Below, piece by piece: positions 1-8,105 of a DNA stretch of 64,000 nucleotides. Each line of letters opens with the position of its first letter. The stretch's first letter is position 1. The DNA comes from PALSA-1316 sp964499365 (GTDB taxonomy: Bacteria > Nitrospirota > Thermodesulfovibrionia > Thermodesulfovibrionales > UBA6898). A program made the translations under genes and the position numbers. The stretch lies in the NCBI GenBank assembly GCA_964499365.1, contig CAZCKU010000002.1, positions 372,001-436,000 of the forward strand, given 5' to 3'. The notes under the pieces were generated by a model. That model was given only the letters and a program-made list of their open reading frames with translations, ran no database searches and was not told the DNA's origin.

Positions 1-890
1 ATGGTCGCCCGCGTGCGGTCGGCTGTCGGTACGATCATATGCACCAGTCCCCTGAAGCGCAGGTCCGGAAAGGCGTCGAGCTGGATCTCGCAGGGTTGTC
101 CCCGCTTCACCTGGTTCAGGTTCGACTCGGCAACGTCCACCTCCACCTGCAGGGAGCCCATGTCCGCGAGGGTGACAACGGAGGCCCGCGCATTTGCAGC
201 AGCGCCGAGCGGTGTCACAATATCGCCGATGTCCGCATTCTTGGTCAGAACAACGGCATCGAACGGCGCCCGTATCTGGGCATACTCTACCGCAACGTCT
301 GCAGACTTCAGGCCTGCCCGCGCGGCCCTGATTCCCGCCTCTCCCCCGGCAACGCCTGCAGCCGCCTTCTTGAGACGGGCATCAGCCAGATCAAATTCCT
401 GGCGCGAGACGTACCCTTTTTCGATCAAGTCCCGGGTCCGCGCAAATGAACGTTCCGCGTCCTGCAGTTCGGCAAGGGCCTGTTTGCCGGCTTCGACAGC
501 GCCGGCGAGCTGTGCTGCAGCCTGCTCTTTCGCGGCGACGGCATCGTCATTTTCGAGCCTTGCCAGGACGTCCCCTTTTTTCACCCTGCTGCCCTCCTCC
601 ACCATCAGCGCAACCAGACGACCGGTCAACTTGGAAGCAACCGCGGCCTTGCGCTGGGGAACGACATATCCGCTGGCATTCAAAAGCGTTATCGTCTGTG
701 AGGGATAGACCATCGTGACCAGGGCAACGTCGACCTGGGTGGCGGGACTGAAGAGACCGGTCAGAAGGAAAAGGCCCAGAAGCACGACGAACGCCCCGGC
801 AGCGCCAATTTTGATCATGGCGCCTTTTTTCGTTCTTTTTCTGTCCGGTAGTGTCTTGTCTATCTTTAACTGCGCAATATCGTCAGCCAT
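1..890 (-). CDS. HlyD/AcrA-family periplasmic adaptor (membrane fusion) protein, 3' end cut by window edge
   Basis: The minus strand is open from an ATG at 888-890 to the left edge, giving 296 codons without a stop. The start has a GAGGAG ribosome site about 8 bases upstream. The protein begins with a short cytosolic segment, has one membrane anchor at about residues 26-45, a biotinyl-lipoyl-like half motif around 'VEEGSRVKKGDVLARLEND', an alanine/glutamine-rich helical hairpin at about 110-190, then the second lipoyl half and a beta-barrel entry. This is the layout of adaptors that link an inner-membrane pump to an outer-membrane channel. The pump, probably an ABC (MacAB-like) or RND partner, should lie to the left. 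The substrate cannot be told from this part. Confidence 0.85.
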   Translation of the reverse strand, partial: MADDIAQLKIDKTLPDRKRTKKGAMIKIGAAGAFVVLLGLFLLTGLFSPATQVDVALVTMVYPSQTITLLNASGYVVPQRKAAVASKLTGRLVALMVEEGSRVKKGDVLARLENDDAVAAKEQAAAQLAGAVEAGKQALAELQDAERSFARTRDLIEKGYVSRQEFDLADARLKKAAAGVAGGEAGIRAARAGLKSADVAVEYAQIRAPFDAVVLTKNADIGDIVTPLGAAANARASVVTLADMGSLQVEVDVAESNLNQVKRGQPCEIQLDAFPDLRFRGLVHMIVPTADRTRAT

Positions 891-1015
891 GCAGACTCCT
901 CAGGTACTCATCGTTCTCGGTGCTTAAGAAAGTATAGCAAAACTGGACAGACGGCTTAAAGGGAGTACGTATGAGCCGGCCGGCATGCGCCTGGCAGTCT
1001 GCAGTCTCGCCCAAT

Positions 1016-1046
1016 AAAAAAGGACAGCCGGGCTGTCCTTTTTTAT
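1016..1046 (-). terminator. Rho-independent terminator after infC
   Basis: A perfect stem AGGACAG/CTGTCCT (1021-1027 with 1033-1039) is flanked by an A run on the left and a T run on the right, so it can terminate in both directions. On the minus strand the T tract follows the stem directly downstream of infC; from the other side it could also insulate the adaptor gene. Confidence 0.8.
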
Positions 1047-1088
1047 TGTCCTCCGCAACGGACTACAATCACTGAATTCTTACGGTCT

Positions 1089-1604
1089 CTATGTCGATTT
1101 GGGTGCAATGACCATCGTGATATTCTTGCCCTCAAATTTCGGCTGCTGCTCTATCTGATATTTTCCGGTCAACTGTCCTATGATCTTTTCAAAGATCTTC
1201 AGTCCGAATTCCTGGCGGATAATCTCACGGCCCCTGAACATCATAACCACCTTCGCTTTGTCCCCGCCATCGATGAACCTGTTGATATTCTTGACCTTCA
1301 GTTCGAGGTCATGCTCATTGATCTGGGGGCGGAGCTTCACTTCCTTGACATCGGCGGTCTTTCTCGGACCGTGCTTCTTGTTCATCTGGTACTTATATTT
1401 TCCGAAGTCGAGAATCTTGCATACGGGAGGTGCTGCAGTAGGAGACACTTCCACAAGGTCGAGGTCTCTTTCGATGGCGACAGCCAGCGCGTCCCTGACG
1501 GTCATCACCCCAAGTTGCTTGCCTTCATTGTCAATGACCCGGATTTCCCTCGCCCGAATCTGGTCATTGATCCTAATACCTTTTGTGACATCCCTGCTGC
1601 TTAT
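1089..1604 (-). CDS. infC: Translation initiation factor IF-3, apparent AUA start
   Basis: IF-3 binds the 30S subunit and checks start-codon and initiator tRNA pairing. The 171-codon product has the N-terminal domain (RINDQIRAREIRVIDNEG), the linker and the C-terminal domain with 'KEVKLRPQINEHDLE' and 'GREIIRQEFG', close to the usual 170-180 residues. No ATG/GTG/TTG opens the full N-terminal domain; the first such codon (GTG at 1506-1508) would delete conserved sequence. The strong site AGGAGG at 1612-1617 sits 7 bases before an ATA at 1602-1604 in the right frame, so AUA is the likely start. Rare start codons are known for infC (AUU in E. coli) and serve autoregulation by IF-3. The ribosome site overlaps the thrS stop, so the genes are translationally coupled. 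rpmI and rplT, usually next, are absent; a terminator follows. Confidence 0.93.
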   Translation of the reverse strand: MSSRDVTKGIRINDQIRAREIRVIDNEGKQLGVMTVRDALAVAIERDLDLVEVSPTAAPPVCKILDFGKYKYQMNKKHGPRKTADVKEVKLRPQINEHDLELKVKNINRFIDGGDKAKVVMMFRGREIIRQEFGLKIFEKIIGQLTGKYQIEQQPKFEGKNITMVIAPKST

Positions 1605-1608
1605 GTTT

Positions 1609-3504
1609 TCACCTCCTGGTGTTTATCTCTTCGCGCAGAAAAGATAAAAGTTCATCCGTGGTAAAGGGGCCGATATTCACCCCATTCCGCCTTCTGACCG
1701 ATACCTTATCCTCGGCCATCTCTTTGTCGCCTATTATAACCGAATAAGGTATTTTTCTAACACTGCTCTTCCTGATCTTGTTCCCTATCTTCTCGTTGTC
1801 CGTATCCAGTTCGGCGCGAATGTCCTGCTGCACCAGCATATCCAGGAGGTTCCTGGCATACGCATCGTTATTCTCGGAGATCGTCAGCACCGAGAGCTGC
1901 ACCGGAGCCAGCCAGAGAGGGAATGCCCCCGCGTAATGTTCTATAAGAATGCCGAAAAATCTTTCCAGGGAACCCATCAGCGCCCGGTGGACCATGATCG
2001 GGCGATGCTCTTTCCCGTCGGAGCCGCGGTAACCGATATCGAACCGTTCAGGAAGGTTGAAGTCTACCTGGATGGTGCTGCACTGCCACGAACGCCCGAG
2101 GACATCCTTCACCTTGATGTCGATCTTCGGGCCGTAGAAGGCACCGCCGCCCTCATCAACGCTGTATGCAAGACCCTTGGCCTTGAGCGCCCCTTCAAGC
2201 GCGGCAGTCGATTTCTCCCAGTGGTCATCGCTGCCAACATATTTCTCCGGCCTCGTAGACAGGTACGTGTCAAACTCTTCGAACCCAAAGGTGCGCAGAA
2301 TGAAGAGAATGAATTCAAGACATTTTTCAATCTCAACTTCAATCTGGTCTTCACGGGCGAAGATATGGGCATCGTCCTGGGTAAAGCCCCGGACGCGGAG
2401 CAGTCCGTGCAGAACCCCCGAGCGCTCGTAACGGTAGACGGTACCGAGTTCGGCATACCTGATCGGAAAGTCGCGGTAACTCCTGAGAGAGCTTTTATAG
2501 ACATGGATATGAAACGGGCAGTTCATCGGCTTTATCTCATAGGGATAGCCCTCGACTTCCATCGGAGAATACATATTCTCGCTGTAGAAATCGAGATGGC
2601 CGCTCGTCTTCCAGAGGTCGAGCCTGGCAACATGCGGACTGAAGAGGAGCTTGTACCCGGCCTTCAGATGCTCGTTCCTCCAGAAATCCTCAATGGTCTT
2701 GCGGATCATCGCGCCGTTTGGATGCCAGAGGATCAGTCCCGGTCCGACCTCGTCATTAATGCTGAAGAGATCGAGTTCCCTGCCGAGTCTCCGGTGGTCG
2801 CGTTTCTTCACCTCTTCAAGGAAGTCGAGATATTTCTTGAGGTCCTTGGTGTTCGCAAACGAGATGCCGTAAATCCTCTGGAGCATCTTGTTCTTTTCGT
2901 CTCCACGCCAGTATGCGCCGGCAATACTCAGAAGTTTAAAGGCAGCAATGCCCCCGGTGGAGGGAAGGTGCGGGCCGCGGCAGAGGTCGATGAAGCCGTC
3001 TTCTTCATAGACAGTGACCGAGTCATCGGCAATCTCCCGTATCAACTCAACCTTGTAGGTCTCGCCCATGGCCTCGAAGAGGCGGATCGCCTCTTCCCTG
3101 GACATCACCTTCCGGATAAAGAGGGAGTTCTTCGCGATCAGCTCTGCCATCTCCTTTTCGATCGCCAGCAGGTCCTCGGGAGTAAAGGGCCTGTTCAGAT
3201 CAAAATCATAATAAAACCCGTCCTGGATTGCCGGTCCAATTGTTACCCTGGCCTCCGGGAACAGGCGTTTGACCGCATGCGCCATGATATGTGACGTGCT
3301 GTGGCGGAAGATCTCTTTGCCTTCATCCGAGTCAAACGTAATCGGTTCGACGACCACATCGCTGTCGATCGGGGGGAGAGACGAGATATCGGTCAGTCTG
3401 CCGTCAACCTTTACTGCAACGGCCTTCAATCTCTTGAGATGCTTGTCAATTTCGGAAACCTCATGCAACTGCAGTTCATTTCCACCGTCTAATCTGAGCT
3501 TAAT
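1609..3504 (-). CDS. thrS: Threonyl-tRNA synthetase, apparent AUU start
   Basis: Charges tRNA-Thr with threonine. The product shows the N-terminal TGS domain, the editing domain with 'HSTSHIMAHAVKRLFP' (zinc/editing histidines), class II motifs with 'RGPHLPSTG', 'MNCPFHI', 'RYERSGVLHGLLRVRGFTQD', and an anticodon-binding C-terminus. The longest reading from a usual start is TTG at 3466-3468, which cuts into the TGS domain. Reading up in frame adds IKLRLDGGNELQ, a normal first TGS strand, starting with ATT at 3502-3504, with AGGAGG seven bases upstream. This gives 631 residues, the family norm (E. coli 642). AUU is therefore the best start. A sigma-70 type promoter lies just upstream; infC follows with its ribosome site inside the thrS end. 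Confidence 0.95.
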   Translation of the reverse strand: MKLRLDGGNELQLHEVSEIDKHLKRLKAVAVKVDGRLTDISSLPPIDSDVVVEPITFDSDEGKEIFRHSTSHIMAHAVKRLFPEARVTIGPAIQDGFYYDFDLNRPFTPEDLLAIEKEMAELIAKNSLFIRKVMSREEAIRLFEAMGETYKVELIREIADDSVTVYEEDGFIDLCRGPHLPSTGGIAAFKLLSIAGAYWRGDEKNKMLQRIYGISFANTKDLKKYLDFLEEVKKRDHRRLGRELDLFSINDEVGPGLILWHPNGAMIRKTIEDFWRNEHLKAGYKLLFSPHVARLDLWKTSGHLDFYSENMYSPMEVEGYPYEIKPMNCPFHIHVYKSSLRSYRDFPIRYAELGTVYRYERSGVLHGLLRVRGFTQDDAHIFAREDQIEVEIEKCLEFILFILRTFGFEEFDTYLSTRPEKYVGSDDHWEKSTAALEGALKAKGLAYSVDEGGGAFYGPKIDIKVKDVLGRSWQCSTIQVDFNLPERFDIGYRGSDGKEHRPIMVHRALMGSLERFFGILIEHYAGAFPLWLAPVQLSVLTISENNDAYARNLLDMLVQQDIRAELDTDNEKIGNKIRKSSVRKIPYSVIIGDKEMAEDKVSVRRRNGVNIGPFTTDELLSFLREEINTRR

Positions 3505-3542
3505 ACCAAGGCCTCCTGTGTATACGTAATAGTAGTATAGAT

Positions 3543-3572
3543 ATCATACCTGATATGAAATTTCAAGGTCAA
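3543..3572 (-). promoter_or_regulatory. Sigma-70-type promoter of thrS-infC
   Basis: TTGACC (3567-3572) and TATGAT (3543-3548) are separated by 18 bases on the minus strand. Transcription would begin near 3536, about 30 bases before the ATT start. I saw no T-box or operator-like tRNA mimic in this short leader. Confidence 0.65.
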
Positions 3573-3688
3573 TTGCGAACGCTCTCTCAAGCAAAGACAA
3601 GCAGGTAATCAAGCTCATACAAGCTGGCAAGCATTCGGAAAGTCAGTATGTGTCCGCCTGGATTTGCTGACGGGCTGCATTGCCGGAT

Positions 3689-4540
3689 TTATCGGCCCTC
3701 AGGTCTGAAGATCAGCGACACCCAAATATCGGCAACCACCTTCTCCACACACTTCAGGCCGGTTTTCTCCATTTGTGCTATGACCTCATCTTCCTGGCCA
3801 ACCATAATGCCCGAGAGCAGGACCGCCCCGGAGGCATTGAGGCGGGCCGCAATTTCAGGGGCAATCGATATGATGATCTCGGAGAGCAGGTTCCCGGCGA
3901 TGAAATCAAACGTGCCGTCTGCAGCAGTGATACCGCCTTCCCTGATGCTGACATTGTCCAGCCTGTTAAGGCTGACATTCCGGGGGGCCGCTTCGACGGC
4001 CAGGGGGTCGATATCAACACCGATCACCTCCCTGAAACCCAGCTTCGAGGCGCAGATCGCCAGGATCCCGGTGCCGGTGCCTATATCCAGAAAGCGGTCC
4101 TTGGCGCGGTGATCCATGAAACGCTTGATCAGCAGGAGGCAGCTCTGCGTCGTATGGTGGTGACCGGTGCCGAAGACCATGCCGGCGTCAATGACAAGAT
4201 TAATCCGGTCGGGCTGTTCGGTTTCCCATGACGGCAGAATCAAAAAAATGCCTCCCACATCGATCGGTCTGATATTCTTTTTCCATACCTCATTCCAGTC
4301 CTTGTCCGGCAGGTTCATGAATTCAAACGTAAAGGCCGGGTCCAGGCCGGCTTTTCTCAGTACGTCGCTGAAGGCACGAAGTCCTTCCTTCAGGACAGCC
4401 ACGTCACAGGCATCATTAAAGTAGGCGAGAATCCTTTCCTCCAGATCGGTGACACCGAGACAGCCCATCTCGGTCAGCCGGTGGACGAGGGCATCCTTGG
4501 ATTCCGCAGGCACCGTGATTGCAACTTCGTAATAGCTCAA
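3689..4540 (-). CDS. prmA: Ribosomal protein L11 methyltransferase
   Basis: PrmA trimethylates ribosomal protein L11 using S-adenosylmethionine. The 283-residue protein has the N-terminal L11-recognition domain, the linker motif DKDWNEVWK, and a Rossmann methyltransferase domain with 'FGTGHHHTT', the SAM loop 'FLDIGTGTGILAICASKLG', acidic 'GVDIDPLAVEA' and 'GNLL' in place of the usual NPPY-like motif. It starts on TTG at 4538-4540, six bases after AAGGAG. Its own promoter is visible upstream. The gene is monocistronic or nearly so, downstream neighbour thrS being 180 bases away with its own promoter. Confidence 0.93.
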   Translation of the reverse strand: MSYYEVAITVPAESKDALVHRLTEMGCLGVTDLEERILAYFNDACDVAVLKEGLRAFSDVLRKAGLDPAFTFEFMNLPDKDWNEVWKKNIRPIDVGGIFLILPSWETEQPDRINLVIDAGMVFGTGHHHTTQSCLLLIKRFMDHRAKDRFLDIGTGTGILAICASKLGFREVIGVDIDPLAVEAAPRNVSLNRLDNVSIREGGITAADGTFDFIAGNLLSEIIISIAPEIAARLNASGAVLLSGIMVGQEDEVIAQMEKTGLKCVEKVVADIWVSLIFRPEGR

Positions 4541-4578
4541 TGAATTCTCCTTTGTTGTTCTGTCAACTTGTGTAAAGT

Positions 4579-4607
4579 ATCATAGCGCCAAACAAAAACG
4601 GTGGCAA
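4579..4607 (-). promoter_or_regulatory. Promoter of prmA
   Basis: TTGCCA (4602-4607) and TATGAT (4579-4584) with a 17-base spacer on the minus strand, about 40 bases before the TTG start of prmA. Confidence 0.55.
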
Positions 4608-4772
4608 GCGGATATACGTTGCAGGCTGGCAGGCAGAGACAAGGAGAAAACCCGACAGGCTTTCGGTCAGGCAGTTATCGTTTCTGTTTTCTTTATGGTT
4701 TTCGAGCATGTTTGTGCCTGCCTTCCTGTATTTCCCCGATTACCGTCACGATGTATGACATAATAAGAGACC

Positions 4773-5597
4773 ATGGATCCATTCATAAAAAAGGCAACCG
4801 TGCAGAAGGGTGATCCCCTGGCAGCAGCCGACTTTCTCGCCGCAGCCTCAGGACTGTCAAAGACAAAGGTCAAGGACGCGATGAACAAAGGGGCTGTCTG
4901 GGTCAAGAGGAGCAGGGGAAAGCCCAACAGACTCCGGACGGCAACCGCATCTCTCAGGCCCGGAGACCAGATTGAACTCTATTATGACCCTGAACTGCTC
5001 GCGAAAAAGCCCCCGATCGCACATCGCCTGGCCGACCGCCATCATTACAGCATCTGGCTGAAGCCGGCAGGTCTGCTTGCGCAGGGCACCATGTACGGTG
5101 ACCACTGCAGTCTCATGAGGCAGGCGGAGCTTTACTTCGGACTGCAGCGGGAGATATATCTGGTGCACCGTCTTGACCGGGAGGCGACCGGTCTGATGGT
5201 GCTTGCCCACAGCAGCCAGGCAGCGGCAGCCTTCTCCGAGATCTTCAGAAACAACCTGATCATAAAAAAATACCGCACCCGGGTCCGCGGCGACCTTCGC
5301 AGGAAATCACCCCGAGGAACAATCGATCTCGCTCTCGACAACAAACCTGCAGTCACGGAGTATGAGGTGGCGGCATACGATGAGGAGACAGACACATCTC
5401 TGGTCAGCGTCATCATAAAAACCGGCCGTCTGCACCAGATCAGGCGTCATTTTGACATGATCGGCTTTCCCGTAATCGGCGATCCGCGCTACGGAACGGA
5501 CAACAAAAACAGCTCGGGAATGATGCTCGAGGCTGTTTCACTCTCCTTCACCTGCCCGTTTCTGAAGAAAGAGGTTGAATACAGGCTGCCGGACTAG
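4773..5597 (+). CDS. RluA-family RNA pseudouridine synthase
   Basis: Converts uridine to pseudouridine in rRNA or tRNA. The 274-residue protein has an S4-like N-terminal part (about 15-70) and the RluA catalytic domain with the hallmark 'HRLDREATGLMVLA', whose Asp is the catalytic nucleophile, followed by 'KKYRTRVRG' and the 'TGRLHQIRRHFDMIGFPVIGDPRYG' motif. Which uridine it modifies cannot be told from sequence; RluA/C/D-like assignments need phylogeny. A CATAAT hexamer lies 8 bases before the ATG and the ribosome site is weak, so the leader may be very short. It converges with the next gene on the minus strand. Confidence 0.9.
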   Translation: MDPFIKKATVQKGDPLAAADFLAAASGLSKTKVKDAMNKGAVWVKRSRGKPNRLRTATASLRPGDQIELYYDPELLAKKPPIAHRLADRHHYSIWLKPAGLLAQGTMYGDHCSLMRQAELYFGLQREIYLVHRLDREATGLMVLAHSSQAAAAFSEIFRNNLIIKKYRTRVRGDLRRKSPRGTIDLALDNKPAVTEYEVAAYDEETDTSLVSVIIKTGRLHQIRRHFDMIGFPVIGDPRYGTDNKNSSGMMLEAVSLSFTCPFLKKEVEYRLPD

Positions 5598-5642
5598 CCA
5601 TATCCCCGCCCGATAGTGTGCAGGGTGGAGCCTGTTCCCCGC

Positions 5643-7121
5643 TTACCTGCCGGCCTGATAGCTTGCCAGCCCGGGGCCCGGGGCCAGGGAGCGTTGCGGA
5701 TTGGCACTCCCCGCAAAGGCATGCATCACGTCCGACAGGGCATTCAGGAGTTCTGTCGAACAGAGAAAGCAGTCGCCGTCCATTTCCTTGGTAATATCGA
5801 TGCAGCCGTGGCAGCCCCCGTCCCCGACGATCGGCAGCGACAGCGCAAGAGGTCTTCCGTCCTCACTCACGTTTTCATTGCTGTACTCAAAAAAAGGCGC
5901 GACGGGATCATGCGCATAGAAATAGATCCTTGCCGTGGTGAAGGCATAGAGTTCCATGAGCTGCTTAATATGGTTCTTCAGCTCGTCCAGAGAGTGGGAC
6001 TTTGAAGCCTCACGCCTGAAGCGCTTTATGATAAAGTTGTAGTACTTGCGTTTGCGATTCAGTTCAAAGTTCCTCTTCATCTCTTTTACGATGGGGACAA
6101 ACTCGACGTAACCCAAAAGCCTCAAACCGAAAACAGCAAAGAGGACAATAAAGACGAAGCCGAAAAATGCGCTGTTTACCCTCTGGCTGATCGACAACAG
6201 GGCCATGAGCATAACGAATACGTTAATGCCGTAGATAACGATCAGGACCATCTTTTTTGACAGGCCCTTCTCGAGCAGTTTGTGGTGGATATGCTCCTTG
6301 TCTGCAACGCCCAGGGGCACGCCGCGGTAGTAACGCCGTAACACGGCGTAGGCCATATCCATAAGCGGCACGCTGAAGGCAAGAATCGGCACCATGAGCG
6401 CGGCCAGAGCGGTCGCCTTGTGAGATGACATGATCGAGGTGGCCCCGAGGAAGAAACCGATAAAGAGGCTTCCGGCATCACCCATAAAGATGGAGGCCGG
6501 AGGGAAATTATAGAGCAGAAAGCCGCAGAGAGCTCCGATCAGGATGATCAGGACAAGCTGCAGGTGGACCTCCGCGCCGGAAATGTAAAAGAACGTGGCA
6601 GCGATGAATATGGCCGACCCTGCGGCCAGTCCGTCCAGCCCGTCAATCAGGTTAATGGCGTTCGTAATCACGATCATCCAGATCACGGTAACCGGCAGAC
6701 TCATCCAGCCGAGCAGTATCTTGCTGCCAAAAGGATTGGTGATCGCCTCGATGCGTATGCCCCACGCATAGATGATCAGCGCAGCCGCTATTTCTGCAAT
6801 CAGTTTGTGGCTGACCCGGGCGCCTTTGATATCGTCAAAGAGTCCGATCAGGACGATGACGACGGAGCCGAGTATGACGCCGATGAAGACATCATGGAAG
6901 CCGTCCCATTGCCCGCGGTAGAGCGAAGAAATCGTCGTGATAAAAAACGAAAGGTAGAAGCCGATTCCGCCGAGACGCGGAATGATGCCGGTATGCACCC
7001 TCCGGCCCGTTCCTTTGTCAACCGCCCCTGTCATGAACGACAGCGGCCGCATCAAAGGCACAAGAATCGATGAAAGAATAAGGGCTGCTGCGAAATAGGA
7101 AAAATACTGGCTGACACCCAT
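5643..7121 (-). CDS. Polyprenyl-phosphate GlcNAc-1-phosphate transferase (WecA/TagO type) with extra C-terminal domain
   Basis: Membrane enzyme that moves a sugar-1-phosphate from a UDP-sugar to undecaprenyl phosphate, starting O-antigen or other envelope glycans. About ten membrane helices fill residues 1-345. Family motifs are clear: 'LFDDIKG', 'NLIDGLDGLAAG', 'FMGDAGSLFIGF' and 'HIHH' on the cytosolic loops. The family is usually 330-370 residues; here about 130 further residues (from about 360) form a soluble tail with 'LMELYAFTTARIYFYAHD' and a Cys cluster ('GGCHGCID', 'GDCFLC'), resembling a GAF-like fold. The role of the tail is unknown. The start has a GGGGAGGT ribosome site. Divergent to nifU. 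Confidence 0.9.
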   Translation of the reverse strand: MGVSQYFSYFAAALILSSILVPLMRPLSFMTGAVDKGTGRRVHTGIIPRLGGIGFYLSFFITTISSLYRGQWDGFHDVFIGVILGSVVIVLIGLFDDIKGARVSHKLIAEIAAALIIYAWGIRIEAITNPFGSKILLGWMSLPVTVIWMIVITNAINLIDGLDGLAAGSAIFIAATFFYISGAEVHLQLVLIILIGALCGFLLYNFPPASIFMGDAGSLFIGFFLGATSIMSSHKATALAALMVPILAFSVPLMDMAYAVLRRYYRGVPLGVADKEHIHHKLLEKGLSKKMVLIVIYGINVFVMLMALLSISQRVNSAFFGFVFIVLFAVFGLRLLGYVEFVPIVKEMKRNFELNRKRKYYNFIIKRFRREASKSHSLDELKNHIKQLMELYAFTTARIYFYAHDPVAPFFEYSNENVSEDGRPLALSLPIVGDGGCHGCIDITKEMDGDCFLCSTELLNALSDVMHAFAGSANPQRSLAPGPGLASYQAGR

Positions 7122-7236
7122 CCGTTTACTACCTCCCCGGCATTTACGCTTCCCCTGAGACTGCCTGCTGCAGTGATTCTAATATACCAGCATATTTATT
7201 GCAACCATTTTCTGATCCCGACATGCACACACTCAA

Positions 7237-7265
7237 TTGACTTGCCCTGATCACTGTGCAACAAT
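7237..7265 (+). promoter_or_regulatory. Promoter of nifU-nifS, predicted leaderless
   Basis: TTGACT (7237-7242), 17-base spacer, AACAAT (7260-7265). Six bases separate the -10 from the ATG at 7272, so transcription would begin at or beside the A of the start codon. No Shine-Dalgarno is present. Confidence 0.5.
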
Positions 7266-7271
7266 GTGCTC

Positions 7272-8105
7272 ATGTGGGACTATACCGACAAGGTGAAAGA
7301 GACCTTCCTCAAGCCGAAGAACGTCGGGGCTATTCCGGATGCCGACGCCGTCGGTGAGGTCGGCAGCATCGTCTGCGGCGATGCCCTGAAGCTCTATCTG
7401 AAGGTCGATGAGAAAACCGGGAAGATCACGGACGCGAAATTTCAGACCTTCGGGTGCGCCAGCGCCATCGCGAGTTCGTCTGCGCTTACCGAAATGGTCA
7501 AGGGAAAGACGCTCGATGAAGCCCTCCGGCTCACAAACCGGGACATCGCCGATTATCTCGGTGGTCTCCCTGACCAGAAGATGCATTGTTCGGTCATGGG
7601 CCGGGAGGCGCTTGAGGCCGCAATTGCGAACTACCGCGGAGAACCTCTCCCGCTCAAGGAGGAAGGCAGGGTTGTCTGCAGGTGCTTTGATATCACCGAA
7701 GAGAAGATTCGGAAGGTCGCCATCGAAAATCGTCTGACGACGGTCGATGAGGTGACCAACTTCACGAAGGCCGGGGGAGGATGCGGAGAATGCAAGACTG
7801 ATATCGAGGCGATTCTTCGTGAAGTCTGGTCGGTGAAGCTTCCCGAAAAACCGGCCGCTCCAAAGAAGCTGACCAATCTGCAGAAGATAGCCCTGATCCA
7901 GGACGTCATAGAAACCGAAATCAGGCCTGGCCTTCAGGCGGACAGCGGGGACGTCGAACTGATTGACGTCGAAGGCAGCAGGGTTGTCATAGCCTTGCGG
8001 GGCATGTGTACCGGCTGTGTCATGTCGGGTGTAACCGTCAAGGGGATACAGGCCAAACTCAGGGAACTGGTCAGCGGCGATATTGTGGTCGAGGTCCAGG
8101 CATGA
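7272..8105 (+). CDS. nifU: NifU-type Fe-S cluster assembly scaffold
   Basis: Modular scaffold that builds [2Fe-2S]/[4Fe-4S] clusters and passes them to apoproteins. The 277-residue product has the three NifU parts in order: an IscU-like domain (about 1-120, with the cysteines in 'VCGDALKL', 'FGCASAIASSS' and 'KMHCSVMG'), a central BFD-like ferredoxin with 'VCRCFD' and 'GGGCGECKTDIEAIL', and a C-terminal Nfu domain with 'MCTGCVMSGVTVKG'. The start is taken at ATG 7272; a GTG six bases upstream in frame is possible. It overlaps nifS by four bases. No nitrogenase genes are nearby, so this is probably the general Fe-S system needed by the CODH/ACS and other Fe-S enzymes. Confidence 0.92.
   Translation: MWDYTDKVKETFLKPKNVGAIPDADAVGEVGSIVCGDALKLYLKVDEKTGKITDAKFQTFGCASAIASSSALTEMVKGKTLDEALRLTNRDIADYLGGLPDQKMHCSVMGREALEAAIANYRGEPLPLKEEGRVVCRCFDITEEKIRKVAIENRLTTVDEVTNFTKAGGGCGECKTDIEAILREVWSVKLPEKPAAPKKLTNLQKIALIQDVIETEIRPGLQADSGDVELIDVEGSRVVIALRGMCTGCVMSGVTVKGIQAKLRELVSGDIVVEVQA

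Noticed and set aside
1936..3294. Open frame of 452 codons opposite thrS
   Set aside because: Shadow of the ThrRS gene.
3505..3545. T-box or tRNA-like leader before thrS
   Set aside because: The leader is only about 30 bases and lacks a T-box sequence.
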